Below, piece after piece: positions 15,345 to 24,549 of a stretch of 41,853 nucleotides of DNA. Positions within the stretch are counted from its first letter, which is position 1, and each line of letters begins with the position of its first letter. A program made the translations under genes and the position numbers. The stretch is from Petralouisia muris. GTDB lineage: Bacteria > Bacillota > Clostridia > Lachnospirales > Lachnospiraceae. The stretch is from the NCBI RefSeq assembly GCF_004793545.1, contig NZ_SRYA01000043.1, positions 1 to 41,853 on the forward strand, written 5' to 3'. The notes below the pieces were generated by a model. The model was not told the DNA's origin. It worked only from the letters and a program-made list of their open reading frames with translations, and searched no databases.

Positions 15345-17147
15345 ATGAGTGAACGAAATTTGTCTGCGGGCAGTCGAATCAAAAAGAAGATTTTTTTATC
15401 CTGTCTGCTGTCCTATGCCCGTGAAGGGAAACAGAAACTGATCTTGTCGGTATTTTTGTCTGTTATCAGCATTACGGCGGGACTTGTGCCTTACTATTGT
15501 TTTTACCGTATACTCTGTCTGTTTTTAGATGGGACGGTTTCGGTTTCTGGAATCTGGTCATGGAGCTTTCTGGCACTTGGTGCTTATGCGGGGAAGGTAC
15601 TCTGTTTTGGGCTTTCCACCACAGCGAGCCATTACGCAGCCTATCACATTTTGGAAGGTTTGAGGAACCGTGTGGCAGACCGCTTTTTACACGCCCCGCT
15701 GGGGGAAGTGGCGAAGCACAGCATCGGGGAGATCAAAGGGATTATGGTGGATAAAATCGAGGACATTGAGCCGCCCCTTGCCCATCTGGTTCCGGAGGGC
15801 AGCGGGCATATTGTACTGCCGCTGGTAAGCATGGCGGCGCTTGTGGCGATTGACTGGCGGCTGTTCCTTGCGTCCCTGGTTACATTTCCGCTTTCTTTCA
15901 TCTGTATGGGGCTGACCTTCAAAATCAGCGGGAAAAACTATGACACATACAACGAATCCCTTGCACAGATGAACAGCAACATTGTGGAATATGTGGAGGG
16001 GATCGAGGTCATCAAGGCGTTCGGGCGGGCCGGGGAATCCTATGGGAAGTTTTCCTCTGCCATCCTGAATTACAGGACATTTGTGGTCAGGTGGCTTTCC
16101 TCCACCTGGGTGACAATGAAACTAGCGTTTGCCCTGTTCCCGTCCACACTGTTAGGAGTCCTGCCTGCGGCGCTCCTGCTTGGGGCGGGAGGGACGATTA
16201 CAGCGGCACAAACGGCACTCGCTGTCATGCTTTCCATGTCCATGGTAGGCTCCCTTGCGAAGCTGGAGGTATTTTCCAATGAAATTAAGAAAGTGCAGAT
16301 GACAGTGGAGGAACTGCAGGAATATCTGGAACTGCCGGAACTGCCGGAAAAAGGGCAGGATGCAGAACTGAAAGGCTATGGTGTGGAACTGAAAGATGTC
16401 CGTTTTTCCTATGAAAAGGATGAGGTGCTGCACGGCGTTTCCTTAAAACTGCCCCAAGGCAGCTTTACTGCGCTGGTGGGACCGTCCGGCGGGGGAAAGT
16501 CCACGGTGGCAAGGCTGGTCTCCCGGTTTTACGATGTGTCTGCCGGGAGCATTTCCATCGGAGGTGTGGATATCAGGGAAATGCCCCTTGCACAGCTTTC
16601 CGGCATTGTCAGCTTTGTGGCACAGGATAATTTCCTGTTCCGCTGCTCCATCAAGGAAAATATACGTATGGGAAATCCGGACGCAAGTGATAAGCAAGTG
16701 TTTGCAGCGGCAAGGGCGGCGCAGTGCGAGGAATTTATCAGAAAGCTGCCAAATGGCTATGACACGCCTGCGGGCGAAGCTGGCAAACGGCTGTCAGGTG
16801 GCGAAAAACAGCGTATTGCCATTGCAAGGATGATGTTAAAGGGTTCGCCAGTCATTATACTGGACGAGGCGACCGCTTTCACTGATCCGGAGAATGAGGA
16901 TAAGATACAGAAAAGCATACGGGAATTGACGAAAGGGAAAACGCTGCTGGTTATTGCCCACAGGCTTTCCACGATTAAAAACGCTGACAATATCGTGGTG
17001 CTGGAGAACGGAGAGCTCGTGGCGCAGGGGCGGCAGGAAGAACTGCTGATGGGCTGCCCGCTGTACCGAAAGATGTGGGGGTCCCATATCGGTGCAAAGA
17101 ACTGGTCGGTAGGAAAGCAGGGAAAGGAGGCAGAAGGAAATGTTTAA
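15345..17147 (+). CDS. ABC transporter subunit, pair 1 (first)
   Basis: 600 residues, ATG 15345 after AAGGAG. Six-helix ABC_membrane domain (about 15-320) fused to an ATPase. Walker A GPSGGGKST near 378, signature LSGGEKQRIAIAR near 482, Walker B VIILDEATAFTDPENE near 502, H-loop AHRLST. The D-loop region reads AFTD rather than ALD, as in the first subunit of the other two pairs (AFAD). It forms a heterodimer with the product of the overlapping next gene. Structurally these are exporter-fold proteins, but YbtPQ and IrtAB relatives import iron-siderophores; the context favours import. Confidence 0.88.
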   Translation: MSERNLSAGSRIKKKIFLSCLLSYAREGKQKLILSVFLSVISITAGLVPYYCFYRILCLFLDGTVSVSGIWSWSFLALGAYAGKVLCFGLSTTASHYAAYHILEGLRNRVADRFLHAPLGEVAKHSIGEIKGIMVDKIEDIEPPLAHLVPEGSGHIVLPLVSMAALVAIDWRLFLASLVTFPLSFICMGLTFKISGKNYDTYNESLAQMNSNIVEYVEGIEVIKAFGRAGESYGKFSSAILNYRTFVVRWLSSTWVTMKLAFALFPSTLLGVLPAALLLGAGGTITAAQTALAVMLSMSMVGSLAKLEVFSNEIKKVQMTVEELQEYLELPELPEKGQDAELKGYGVELKDVRFSYEKDEVLHGVSLKLPQGSFTALVGPSGGGKSTVARLVSRFYDVSAGSISIGGVDIREMPLAQLSGIVSFVAQDNFLFRCSIKENIRMGNPDASDKQVFAAARAAQCEEFIRKLPNGYDTPAGEAGKRLSGGEKQRIAIARMMLKGSPVIILDEATAFTDPENEDKIQKSIRELTKGKTLLVIAHRLSTIKNADNIVVLENGELVAQGRQEELLMGCPLYRKMWGSHIGAKNWSVGKQGKEAEGNV

Positions 17148-18903
17148 GACATTAAAACGGATCATAGGCTGGTGCGGTGAATTTAAGGGGAAATTATACG
17201 CTGGGTTTGTATTCTCTTTCTTTTCCCATCTGTTCGCCGCCATGCCGGTGATGGTGGCGGCGTATACCGTAGGGCTTTTACTTGCATCCGCACAGAAAGA
17301 AACGGCTTTTGACAGAAAGTGGGCAGGCATCAGCTTTGGGGTAATCGCACTGTTAGTCATCCTGCGGTTTTTCTTTGACTATATGCGTTCCCGTTTTCAG
17401 GAAGCTATCAGTTATGAGCTTGTGGCAAAAGACAGGCTTGCCATCGGGGACGCATTAAAGCGGGTATCCCTTGGGTATTTCCAGAAAAACAGCACGGGGG
17501 ATATTTTAAATTCGATCACCACAGGATTAAATACACTGGAAAACATGGGAATCCGTATGATTGATAATTTTGTAGGCGGTTACCTGAACTTCCTCGTTAT
17601 TTTCTTAAGCCTGCTTGTGTTTTCACCACTTACGGCTTTGATCGCGCTGGTCGGCGCAGCGGTTTCGTTTCTATTCCTTCTGCTGGTGTCAAAACACAGT
17701 GTAAGGAATGCCCCAAGGGAAGCAGAGGCAGGGCGGAAGCTGTCCGGGGCAGTGTTAGAGTATGCCCGCGGACTTCCCACCGTGAAATCTTTTGGGCAGG
17801 GCGGCGCCTCCATGCAGAGCATGAAAGAGGCAGCCAGGGAAAACCGTGATATCCGGCTGAAAATTGAATATGGGTTTACCCCGGCAAACTGCGGACACCT
17901 TTTGGCACTGAAAACCGCATCGGTATTCCTGGCTGCGGCTGCCTGTTTTCTTGCCCTTGCCGGGAGCATGGAAATGCCGGTTATGCTGATGTTTGTGTTC
18001 TTTTCTTTCGGCATTTTCGGTTCGCTTGAGCCAGTCAGCGACAGCGCCCATGTGCTGGGTATCATCAATACAGCGATGGATCAGATTGACGCGCTGAAAG
18101 AGGGAAACTATATTGACCGTGACGGGAAAGATATCGTCCTTTCAAATTTCGGGATAGAATTTTGCCATGTGGATTTTGGGTACGGGGAAGGAAATAATGC
18201 GGGGCGGACAGTGCTTAAGGATGTCAGCTTTACCATACCTGAAAAAACATCAACTGCCATTGTCGGGCCTTCCGGCAGCGGAAAGACGACCATCTGTAAT
18301 TTGATCGCCCGTTTTTATGACGTGCAGGCGGGCAGTATCCGTGTGGGCGGACACGATGTGCGGGAATTTACCTGCGACAGCCTGCTGAAAAATATATCCA
18401 TGGTGTTTCAGAATGTGTATCTGTTCCACGACACGATCCGAAATAATATCCGTTTCGGAAGACCGGATGCCACAGAGAAAGAAGTCATAGCGGCGGCAAA
18501 GGCGGCGAGGTGCCATGATTTTATCGTATCACTGCCGCAGGGATATGATACGGTAGTCGGCGAGGGCGGCGGCACACTGTCCGGCGGAGAAAAGCAGAGG
18601 ATTTCGATTGCCAGGGCGATGCTGAAAGACGCGCCTATCGTTATCCTTGATGAAGCCACGGCAAGCATCGACCCAGAGAATGAGCATCTGATCCAGGAAG
18701 CCATCTCTGAACTGACCTGTGGGAAGACGATCATCACGATTGCCCACAGGCTGGCAACGATTGAAAATGCGGATCAGATTCTTGTAATTGATGGAGGAAC
18801 GGTGGCGCAGAAAGGGACGCATAAAGAGCTGTTGGAACAGGAAGGAACCTACCGTGAATTTGTGCGTATCAGGGAACAGGCGGAAGGCTGGCAGATACAA
18901 TGA
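17140..18903 (+). CDS. ABC transporter subunit, pair 1 (second)
   Basis: 587 residues, start overlapping the partner stop by 8 bp, with AAAGGAGG upstream. Membrane domain about 15-310. ATPase with GPSGSGKTT near 376, LSGGEKQRISIAR near 479 and IVILDEATASIDPENE near 500, plus AHRLAT. The more canonical catalytic segment (ASID) contrasts with AFTD in its partner. The membrane half is unlike the second subunits of pairs 2 and 3, so pair 1 is a distinct subfamily. The winged-helix gene follows within 30 bp. Confidence 0.88.
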   Translation: MFKTLKRIIGWCGEFKGKLYAGFVFSFFSHLFAAMPVMVAAYTVGLLLASAQKETAFDRKWAGISFGVIALLVILRFFFDYMRSRFQEAISYELVAKDRLAIGDALKRVSLGYFQKNSTGDILNSITTGLNTLENMGIRMIDNFVGGYLNFLVIFLSLLVFSPLTALIALVGAAVSFLFLLLVSKHSVRNAPREAEAGRKLSGAVLEYARGLPTVKSFGQGGASMQSMKEAARENRDIRLKIEYGFTPANCGHLLALKTASVFLAAAACFLALAGSMEMPVMLMFVFFSFGIFGSLEPVSDSAHVLGIINTAMDQIDALKEGNYIDRDGKDIVLSNFGIEFCHVDFGYGEGNNAGRTVLKDVSFTIPEKTSTAIVGPSGSGKTTICNLIARFYDVQAGSIRVGGHDVREFTCDSLLKNISMVFQNVYLFHDTIRNNIRFGRPDATEKEVIAAAKAARCHDFIVSLPQGYDTVVGEGGGTLSGGEKQRISIARAMLKDAPIVILDEATASIDPENEHLIQEAISELTCGKTIITIAHRLATIENADQILVIDGGTVAQKGTHKELLEQEGTYREFVRIREQAEGWQIQ

Positions 18904-18933
18904 TCAGAAAGCCAGTGGAAAGAAGGTGGCTGT

Positions 18934-19362
18934 ATCGGACGTGTAATGGTGATAGAATTTGGTGATCAGGATGTTTCCGCATTTGACGAGGTCATGGAAG
19001 TCCTGAAACGCCATCCGGGTTTTGAACATCTGTGGCGGCGGGATGAACCGATGGTTTCGCTTCCGGGGTTGGAGATTTATCCTGGCCGCAGGAAAATATA
19101 CCGTGACCGCCGCGAGATAAGGCTTACGGCAAAGGAATATGACCTTCTCAGCCTGCTCGTGGCGAACAAAGGGCGCGTACTTACCTATGACCAGATATAC
19201 AGCAAAGTATGGGGAGAGGATGCCTATGGGGATGAAAACAACGCCATAGGCTGTCACATCCGCAACATGCGGGAAAAGCTATATGAGGCAGAGCCGGATG
19301 CGCCGTTTACCATCCGCTGTGTGCGGGAGGTTGGGTACTGCTTCGAGGTTAATTCAGAATAA
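18934..19362 (+). CDS. Winged-helix regulator, ATC start proposed
   Basis: A Trans_reg_C (OmpR-type) winged helix: LTAKEYDLLSLLVANKGRVLTYDQIYSKVWGE..., then IGCHIRNMREKLY, ending GYCFEVNSE. The N-terminus (VIEFGDQDVSAFDEVMEVLKRH) is too short for a receiver domain and lacks the phosphoacceptor Asp. Homology to the copy at 36633 extends upstream of the first ATG (18946) to an ATC codon at 18934, which lies 7 nt after AGAAGG; from ATC the protein is 142 residues. From ATG 18946 it would be 138 residues, with a poorly placed ribosome site. It is encoded downstream of an ABC pair in both copies, so it probably regulates that locus. Confidence 0.75.
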   Translation: MGRVMVIEFGDQDVSAFDEVMEVLKRHPGFEHLWRRDEPMVSLPGLEIYPGRRKIYRDRREIRLTAKEYDLLSLLVANKGRVLTYDQIYSKVWGEDAYGDENNAIGCHIRNMREKLYEAEPDAPFTIRCVREVGYCFEVNSE

Positions 19363-19367
19363 ACGGT

Positions 19368-19398
19368 AAAGCAGTTTGGGAAACTAGGCTGCTTTTTC
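19368..19398 (+). terminator. Terminator after the cluster 1 winged-helix gene
   Basis: AAAGCAG (19368-19374) pairs with CTGCTTT (19389-19395), with an inner GTTT/AAAC pairing and a short T run. It starts 6 nt after the stop codon. Confidence 0.65.
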
Positions 19399-19470
19399 TG
19401 TGTTGCGGAGCTTCACGACAGAATATGATATTTTATAAAACGACATGAAAGAACAGCGAATAGTGACAAG

Positions 19471-19510
19471 CCTGCGGCTCATAAGATGCCGTAAGGCGGT
19501 TTTTTTATTT
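19471..19510 (+). terminator. Terminator-like hairpin before the recombination module
   Basis: CCTGCGGC (19471-19478) pairs with GCCGTAAGG (19488-19496) with a bulge, followed by CGG and seven T. The rest of 19399-19605 shows no gene. Confidence 0.5.
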
Positions 19511-19584
19511 TACCCTCAAGTTTTCCCTTCTGCCGTGGCAATGAAATGGGAGGCTTTCTTATAAGCAGGGGTAAAATACATAAG

Positions 19585-19597
19585 CCTCCGCAGGAGG
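19585..19597 (+). promoter_or_regulatory. Hairpin covering the ribosome binding site
   Basis: CCTCC (19585-19589), loop GCA, GGAGG (19593-19597). The right arm is the ribosome binding site of the zinc-finger gene, so the fold could limit its translation. Confidence 0.4.
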
Positions 19598-19605
19598 TGG
19601 TTCTC

Positions 19606-20022
19606 ATGACGGAAGAACAGAAAAATATGGTCATAAAGCGCCGTAAAAGCGGCTTTGGATATGCGAGCATAGCAAAGGAGGCCGGGCTGACAAAGGATGC
19701 CGTGGTGGCGTTCTGCAGGCGGAACGGCCTGACCGGGAACAGGACGGGGAAAGCGCCGGAGGAGACCGGCAGCCGCTGTAAGGAGTGCGGGGCGGCGCTG
19801 GTGCAGGCCGAGGGGATGAAGACGAGGGTGTTCTGCTCTGCGCAGTGCCGGAAGAAATGGTGGAAGGAACATCCGGAGATGCTGAACAAAAAAGCGGTCT
19901 ACACCCATACCTGCGCCGGATGCGGCAGGGAGTTCACGGCCTACGGCAATTCCAAAAGGAAATACTGCTCCCATGCCTGCTATATCAAGGACCGGTTTGG
20001 AGGAGGCGGGGCAGATGACTGA
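19606..20022 (+). CDS. HTH and double zinc-finger protein of a recombinase module
   Basis: 138 residues from ATG 19606, 8 nt after AGGAGG; the longer frame from 19546 lacks a site. The N-terminus is a homeodomain-like HTH (KRRKSGFGYASIAKEAGLTK). Two cysteine clusters follow: CKECG...FCSAQCRKKWW (about 62-90) and CAGCGREF...YCSHACYIKDRF (about 104-131), each able to bind one zinc. It is probably a DNA-binding accessory or control factor for the two large serine recombinases downstream. This gene order recurs in Lachnospiraceae mobile DNA as far as I recall. Confidence 0.78.
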   Translation: MTEEQKNMVIKRRKSGFGYASIAKEAGLTKDAVVAFCRRNGLTGNRTGKAPEETGSRCKECGAALVQAEGMKTRVFCSAQCRKKWWKEHPEMLNKKAVYTHTCAGCGREFTAYGNSKRKYCSHACYIKDRFGGGGADD

Positions 20023-20191
20023 GGAGCAGCTCCGGGCGGAAAAGCTGTATTATATCTCGCTCTCCATCGCTAAATCCATGCTGGAAAAGGGCGTCATCGA
20101 TGAAGAGGTATTAGCCATAATTGATACAAAACTGCTGGAAAAATACCGCCCGATTTCGGGTACATTATTGGCTGGAAAACCGTTGACTTAA
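20015..20191 (+). CDS. SHOCT-like small protein
   Basis: 58 residues from ATG 20015, overlapping the previous stop by 8 bp. It is a short helical protein (TEEQLRAEKLYYISLSIAKS) followed by MLEKGVIDEEVLAIID, the pattern of the SHOCT oligomerisation domain, and a short tail. It is placed between the zinc-finger gene and two serine recombinase genes, so it is probably an accessory factor for recombination. Confidence 0.72.
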   Translation: MTEEQLRAEKLYYISLSIAKSMLEKGVIDEEVLAIIDTKLLEKYRPISGTLLAGKPLT

Positions 20192-20233
20192 TGCGGTTTT
20201 AGAGTGATGTATAGTAGCGGAAGGAGTGATCTT

Positions 20234-22138
20234 ATGGCGAAGATAAGCAGGATAGAGCCGAAAATACCGGCTCTGAAGAAGCGGCAGAAAGTCGCAGCCT
20301 ACGCCCGCGTGTCCATGGAAACGGACCGCCTCGCCCATTCCCTTTCCGCACAGGTGAGTTACTATAACGGGCTGATACAGTCAAACCCTGAGTGGGAATA
20401 TGCCGGGGTGTATGCGGATTTTGGGATCAGCGGGACCGGGACGGCGGCACGCAGCGAGTTCCTCCGCCTTATTGCGGACTGCGAGGCGGGGAAGGTGAAC
20501 ATCGTGCTGACCAAGAGCATATCAAGGTTTGCGAGGAACACAGTGGACCTGCTGTCCACTGTTAGGCATTTAAAGGATATCGGGGTGGAGGTGCGGTTTG
20601 AAAAGGAGCATATCCATTCCTTTTCCGGGGACGGGGAGCTGATGCTTTCCATCCTTGCCTCGTTTGCACAGGAGGAGAGCCGCTCCATTTCGGAAAATTC
20701 GAAATGGGGAATCCGGAAAAGGTACCAGTCCGGCGAGAACGGAGTGAAGAACAAACGGGTATTCGGATACAGCTATGACGGCGAAAATTATGAGGTCGTG
20801 CCGGAAGAGGCAGAAGCCGTAAGGCTGATATTCGAGAGGTTCACATCGGGCATGCCGCTTGGGGAAATCAAAAGCGAACTGGAAGCGGCTGGGATAAAAT
20901 CATGGAGGGGATATGACCTTTCCTACACCCATTTAAACTATATCCTGCGCAACGAGATTTACATCGGCGACCGCAGGTACCAGAAATGCTTTATTGAAGA
21001 CCCCATACGGAAAAATAAAATTAAGAATCAGGGGCAGCTCCCGCAGTATTATGTGGAAAACGACCATACGGCGATCATCAGCCGCGAGGTTTTTGACAAG
21101 GCACAGGATGAGATCATCAGAAGGGCGGCGCTGGTAAATCCTGCATACCCTTTCACGGGGAAGATAAAATGCGGCATCTGCGGATGCCATTATACGAGGC
21201 GTTCGGCCACTGTGAAAGGGCGGGAATATGTGAGCTGGTTCTGCAGGGCGAAGAAAGAGAAAGGCATCACCTGCCGGAGCCGCAATTATTCCGAAGAACA
21301 GCTCCAGAGGATATGCGCCGGCCTGATGGGGATGGAGGAATTTGATGCAGAGGCTTTCGGGGAATCCGTCCGGGGGCTTACCGTACTTCCGGATGGCAGC
21401 CTTGAGGCGGCGTTCCTGGACGGGCAGACAAAGGTGTGGGAGGCCCCGCCGGAGCCGGTGAAGCCCCCAAAGCCTGACAAGCCAGCAGGGAAACGCCCGA
21501 AAAACATTTTTGATGGGAAGATTTTCTGCGGAACCTGCGGGCGGTGTTTCGGCAGGGCGGTAAGCCAGACTGCGGACGGCGGGCATCTTTACTGGTACTG
21601 CCGCGCCAAAAGCAGCCACGGCGTGACCTGCGACAGCGTGAATTACCCGGATTCGGAGATAAGGGAAATCTTCTGCAAGGTTATGGGGCAGGATGAATTT
21701 AACGAAGGCTTTTTTGAGGAAACGCTGGAGCGGATGGTGGTGCAGAAAACCGGGAGCATAGACTTCCATCTGAAGGACGGCACGGTCAGGATGCATGAAG
21801 CCCTGAAGCTCCGCGGCAGCAGGCACGAGAACACATCCACGGAGGAATTTACGGGGAAGATACGGTGCGCCTCCTGCGGCAATCTTTACCACAAATACTG
21901 CTGTTATGGGAAATACACCTACTGGCGGTGCAGCGGAAAGTCAAGAGTCCGGACGGAATGCAACGGGCGGGATTTCCAGGATTCGGACATCCGCAAAATC
22001 TCGGCTTACCTGATGGGCATGGAGGAATTTGACGGGGCTGAATTTGAAAAACAGGTAAAGGAGCTTGCGGCGCTGGAGGATGGGAGCCTCGCGTGTCATT
22101 TTTATGGAGGGAAGGTGAGGAAATGGCAAAGAACGTGA
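20234..22138 (+). CDS. Large serine recombinase with three zinc-ribbon units
   Basis: 634 residues from ATG 20234 (AAGGAG upstream). The resolvase catalytic domain carries the nucleophile Ser27 in AYARVSMETD, plus DFGISGTG and KSISRFARNTVD. The Recombinase domain spans about 165-290. It then has three tandem units of about 115 residues, each a CxxC...C...C zinc ribbon (starting near 313, 431 and 545) followed by an MGxxEF-type segment (GMEEFDAEAF, GQDEFNEGFF, GMEEFDGAEF). One ribbon is the usual number. It probably excises or inserts the element, together with the overlapping second recombinase. Confidence 0.88.
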   Translation: MAKISRIEPKIPALKKRQKVAAYARVSMETDRLAHSLSAQVSYYNGLIQSNPEWEYAGVYADFGISGTGTAARSEFLRLIADCEAGKVNIVLTKSISRFARNTVDLLSTVRHLKDIGVEVRFEKEHIHSFSGDGELMLSILASFAQEESRSISENSKWGIRKRYQSGENGVKNKRVFGYSYDGENYEVVPEEAEAVRLIFERFTSGMPLGEIKSELEAAGIKSWRGYDLSYTHLNYILRNEIYIGDRRYQKCFIEDPIRKNKIKNQGQLPQYYVENDHTAIISREVFDKAQDEIIRRAALVNPAYPFTGKIKCGICGCHYTRRSATVKGREYVSWFCRAKKEKGITCRSRNYSEEQLQRICAGLMGMEEFDAEAFGESVRGLTVLPDGSLEAAFLDGQTKVWEAPPEPVKPPKPDKPAGKRPKNIFDGKIFCGTCGRCFGRAVSQTADGGHLYWYCRAKSSHGVTCDSVNYPDSEIREIFCKVMGQDEFNEGFFEETLERMVVQKTGSIDFHLKDGTVRMHEALKLRGSRHENTSTEEFTGKIRCASCGNLYHKYCCYGKYTYWRCSGKSRVRTECNGRDFQDSDIRKISAYLMGMEEFDGAEFEKQVKELAALEDGSLACHFYGGKVRKWQRT

Positions 22139-23693
22139 CAACGATACCGGCTACGCTAAACCGCTTTACGGCGGACCCGATCAGCAGCCGGAAGAAGCGG
22201 AGGGTGGCAGGCTACGCCCGCGTTTCCACCGACATGGAAGACCAGCAGACCAGCTACGCCGCACAGTGCGATTATTATACGAATTACATACAGAGCCGGG
22301 AGGATTGGGAGTTTGTCAAACTGTATTCGGATGAGGGGATCAGTGCAACCTCCACACGGCACCGTAGCGGCTTTAACCAGATGGTGGAGGACGCCCTCGC
22401 CGGACGCATCGACCTCATCATCACCAAGAGCGTGTCAAGGTTCGCAAGGAACACGGTCGACAGCCTCTCCACCATCCGGAAGCTGAAGGAGAACGGCTGC
22501 GAATGCTATTTTGAGAAGGAAAACATCTGGACATTCGATTCCAAAGGCGAGTTGCTCATCACCATCATGTCCTCGCTGGCGCAGGAGGAGAGCCGGAGCA
22601 TTTCGGAAAACTGCACCTGGGGCATGAGGAAGCGGTTTGCAGACGGCAAGGTGAGCGTCCCGTTCGGCAGGTTCCTCGGCTATGACCGGGGAGAGGACGG
22701 GAACCTTATCATCAACGAAGGACAGGCGGAAACGGTGCGGAAGATTTACGGGCTGTTCCTGCATGGGCATTCACCTTATAAAATCGCAAAGATACTGACG
22801 GAAGAAGGCATCCCGACTCCGGGCGGCAAGAAAGTGTGGGGCAAGGCGGTGGTGGAATCCATCCTCACCAACGAGAAATACAAAGGCGACGCCCTGCTCC
22901 AGAAGGTCTACACGGTGGATTTCCTCTCCAAGAAGAAAAAAGTCAATGAGGGCGAGGTGCCGCAGTATTATGTGGAGGGGAACCATCCGGCCATCATAGA
23001 GCCTTACGTCTTTGACAGCGTCCAGGCGCTGATGAAGGCGAGGCGGCCGGGGAAGAACCGGAACAGCTGCGTGGGCGTTTTCTCCGGAAAGATAAAATGC
23101 GGGGACTGCGGGAGCTGGTACGGCTCCAAGGTATGGCATTCCAACGATAAGTACCGGAAGGTAATCTGGCAGTGCAACCATAAATTTGACGGCGGGGAGA
23201 AATGCACTACGCCGCATCTTGACGAGGAAGCCATAAAGACGCTGTTCGTCAGGGCGCTGAACAGTTTCTGCAGGGAAAGGGCGGAGATTACGGCAGCATT
23301 TGAGGAGATGAAGGAGGCGGCATTTGGGACGGACGAACTGGACAGGGAGAAAAAGCACCTGCAGGAGGAGATGAACGTGGTGGCGGAGCTGATACAGCAG
23401 TGCATTGCCGAAAACACCCGCATCGCGCAGAATCAGAAGGAATACGAAAAACGCTATAATGCCCTTGCAGAGCGGTTCGACAGGGCAAAGGCGCGGCTCG
23501 GCGAGGTGGAGGACGGGATCGTGGCAAAGCAGGCGCAGCGGGAGATGATGCAGAACCTGGTGGATACGCTGGAAGGGATGCCGTGGACAGCTTCGATGAG
23601 GGCGCATGGTACGCACTGGTGGACTATGCGACGGTCTACGGCAGGGATGACGTCCGGTTTACCTTTAAGAACGGGATGGAGATAAAAGCATAA
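22123..23693 (+). pseudogene. Second large serine recombinase, 3' frameshift
   Basis: From ATG 22123, overlapping the first recombinase by 16 bp. Catalytic Ser35 in GYARVSTDMEDQQTS, DEGISATSTRHR, KSVSRFARNTVDS; Recombinase domain about 190-300; one zinc ribbon (CGDCGSWYGS...CNHKF...C) near 328-370; coiled coil about 395-480. The reading frame changes near 23575: the expected ending (VDSFDEGAWYALVDYATVYG, on to TAA 23691-23693) is in another frame, restored by adding one G to GGG at 23575-23577. As written, the protein ends at 23685 with an unrelated 35-40-residue tail. The catalytic domain is untouched, so partial activity is possible. Confidence 0.8.
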
Positions 23694-23705
23694 GGTTTAG
23701 AGGAC

Positions 23706-23755
23706 AGAAAAGGCTTCTGACGCACTTGGAGTGTGGGCAGGGGCTTTTCTTTTTT
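23706..23755 (+). terminator. Terminator of the recombinase module
   Basis: AGAAAAG (23706-23712) pairs with CTTTTCT (23744-23750), with an inner CGCACT/AGTGTG stem, then a T run. Confidence 0.8.
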
Positions 23756-23843
23756 ATGAAGTATTCGGTTTTGCAAATGGTATAAAAATGCAGGGAGAAT
23801 CAAAACGGGATTTGGGCATTCAGATGAAATTTATTTTATCCTC

Positions 23844-23872
23844 TTGACAAAAACTCCGGTCTGGACTATACT
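23844..23872 (+). promoter_or_regulatory. Promoter of the TetR gene
   Basis: TTGACA (23844-23849), 17-nt spacer, TATACT (23867-23872): near-consensus. Confidence 0.88.
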
Positions 23873-23874
23873 AT

Positions 23875-23900
23875 GTAACAGTGATATATAACACTGTTAC
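23875..23900 (+). promoter_or_regulatory. TetR autoregulatory operator
   Basis: GTAACAGTG (23875-23883) and CACTGTTAC (23892-23900) are perfect 9-bp inverted arms separated by 8 bp. They lie over the transcription start of the TetR promoter, so the gene probably represses itself. Confidence 0.82.
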
Positions 23901-23922
23901 AAGGAAAGGAGCGTGCGGCAGA

Positions 23923-24540
23923 ATGAGTGAGCCGGAAAAAAACACACTGGAGCTGATTCATGCGGCGGCAAAAGCGGAATTTATGGAAAAGGGTTTCCAG
24001 GCTGCCTCCCTGCGAAATATCGTCAAAACGGCAGGCGTGACCACCGGGGCATTTTACGGCTATTACGACAGCAAGGAAGAACTGTTCGCGGCATTGGTGG
24101 ACCCGGCCTATGAATATATGATGGGGCGGTATAAGCAGACCCATGAATATTTTGAAAGCCTGCCCATGGAAAAGCAGCCAGAGCAGATGGGAAAGATGTC
24201 ATCAGAGTGTATGAATGAGCTGCTGGCATATTCCTGTGAGCATATGGATGAATTTTACCTGATCCTGAAATGTTCGGCAGGTACGAAATACGCTTCCATG
24301 ATCGATGACATGGTGGAGATCGAGGTGGAGGCTACCCATCATTATTATAAAGTCTTAGAGCGGCTTGGGACTCCTTCCCCCAAAATTGACGAAAGGCTGG
24401 AGCATATCATGGCAACAGGGATGATAGGCGCCTTTTTTGAAATGGTTCTCCATAGGATGCCTTTTGACGACGCAAAGGCGTTTTTGCAGCAGTTAAATGA
24501 TTTCTACACCGCAGGGTGGATGAAAATCATGGGACAATAA
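23923..24540 (+). CDS. TetR/AcrR-family transcriptional regulator
   Basis: 205 residues from ATG 23923; a longer GTG frame begins inside the operator and is unlikely. N-terminal HTH: AAKAEFMEKGFQAASLRNIVKTAGVTTGAFYGYYDSKEELF, a standard TetR_N. The ligand-binding half is helical with several Met and His residues (HMDEFYLILK, ATHHYYKVLERL). It precedes ABC pair 2 on the same strand, with 239 bp between, and probably controls itself and perhaps that pair in response to a small ligand. No copy of its palindrome was seen before the ABC genes. Confidence 0.9.
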   Translation: MSEPEKNTLELIHAAAKAEFMEKGFQAASLRNIVKTAGVTTGAFYGYYDSKEELFAALVDPAYEYMMGRYKQTHEYFESLPMEKQPEQMGKMSSECMNELLAYSCEHMDEFYLILKCSAGTKYASMIDDMVEIEVEATHHYYKVLERLGTPSPKIDERLEHIMATGMIGAFFEMVLHRMPFDDAKAFLQQLNDFYTAGWMKIMGQ

Positions 24541-24549
24541 CGAGGAAAG

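Noticed and set aside
18946-19362. Winged-helix gene as a response regulator
   Set aside because: The N-terminus is far too short for a receiver domain and no phosphoacceptor aspartate or kinase gene is present next to it.
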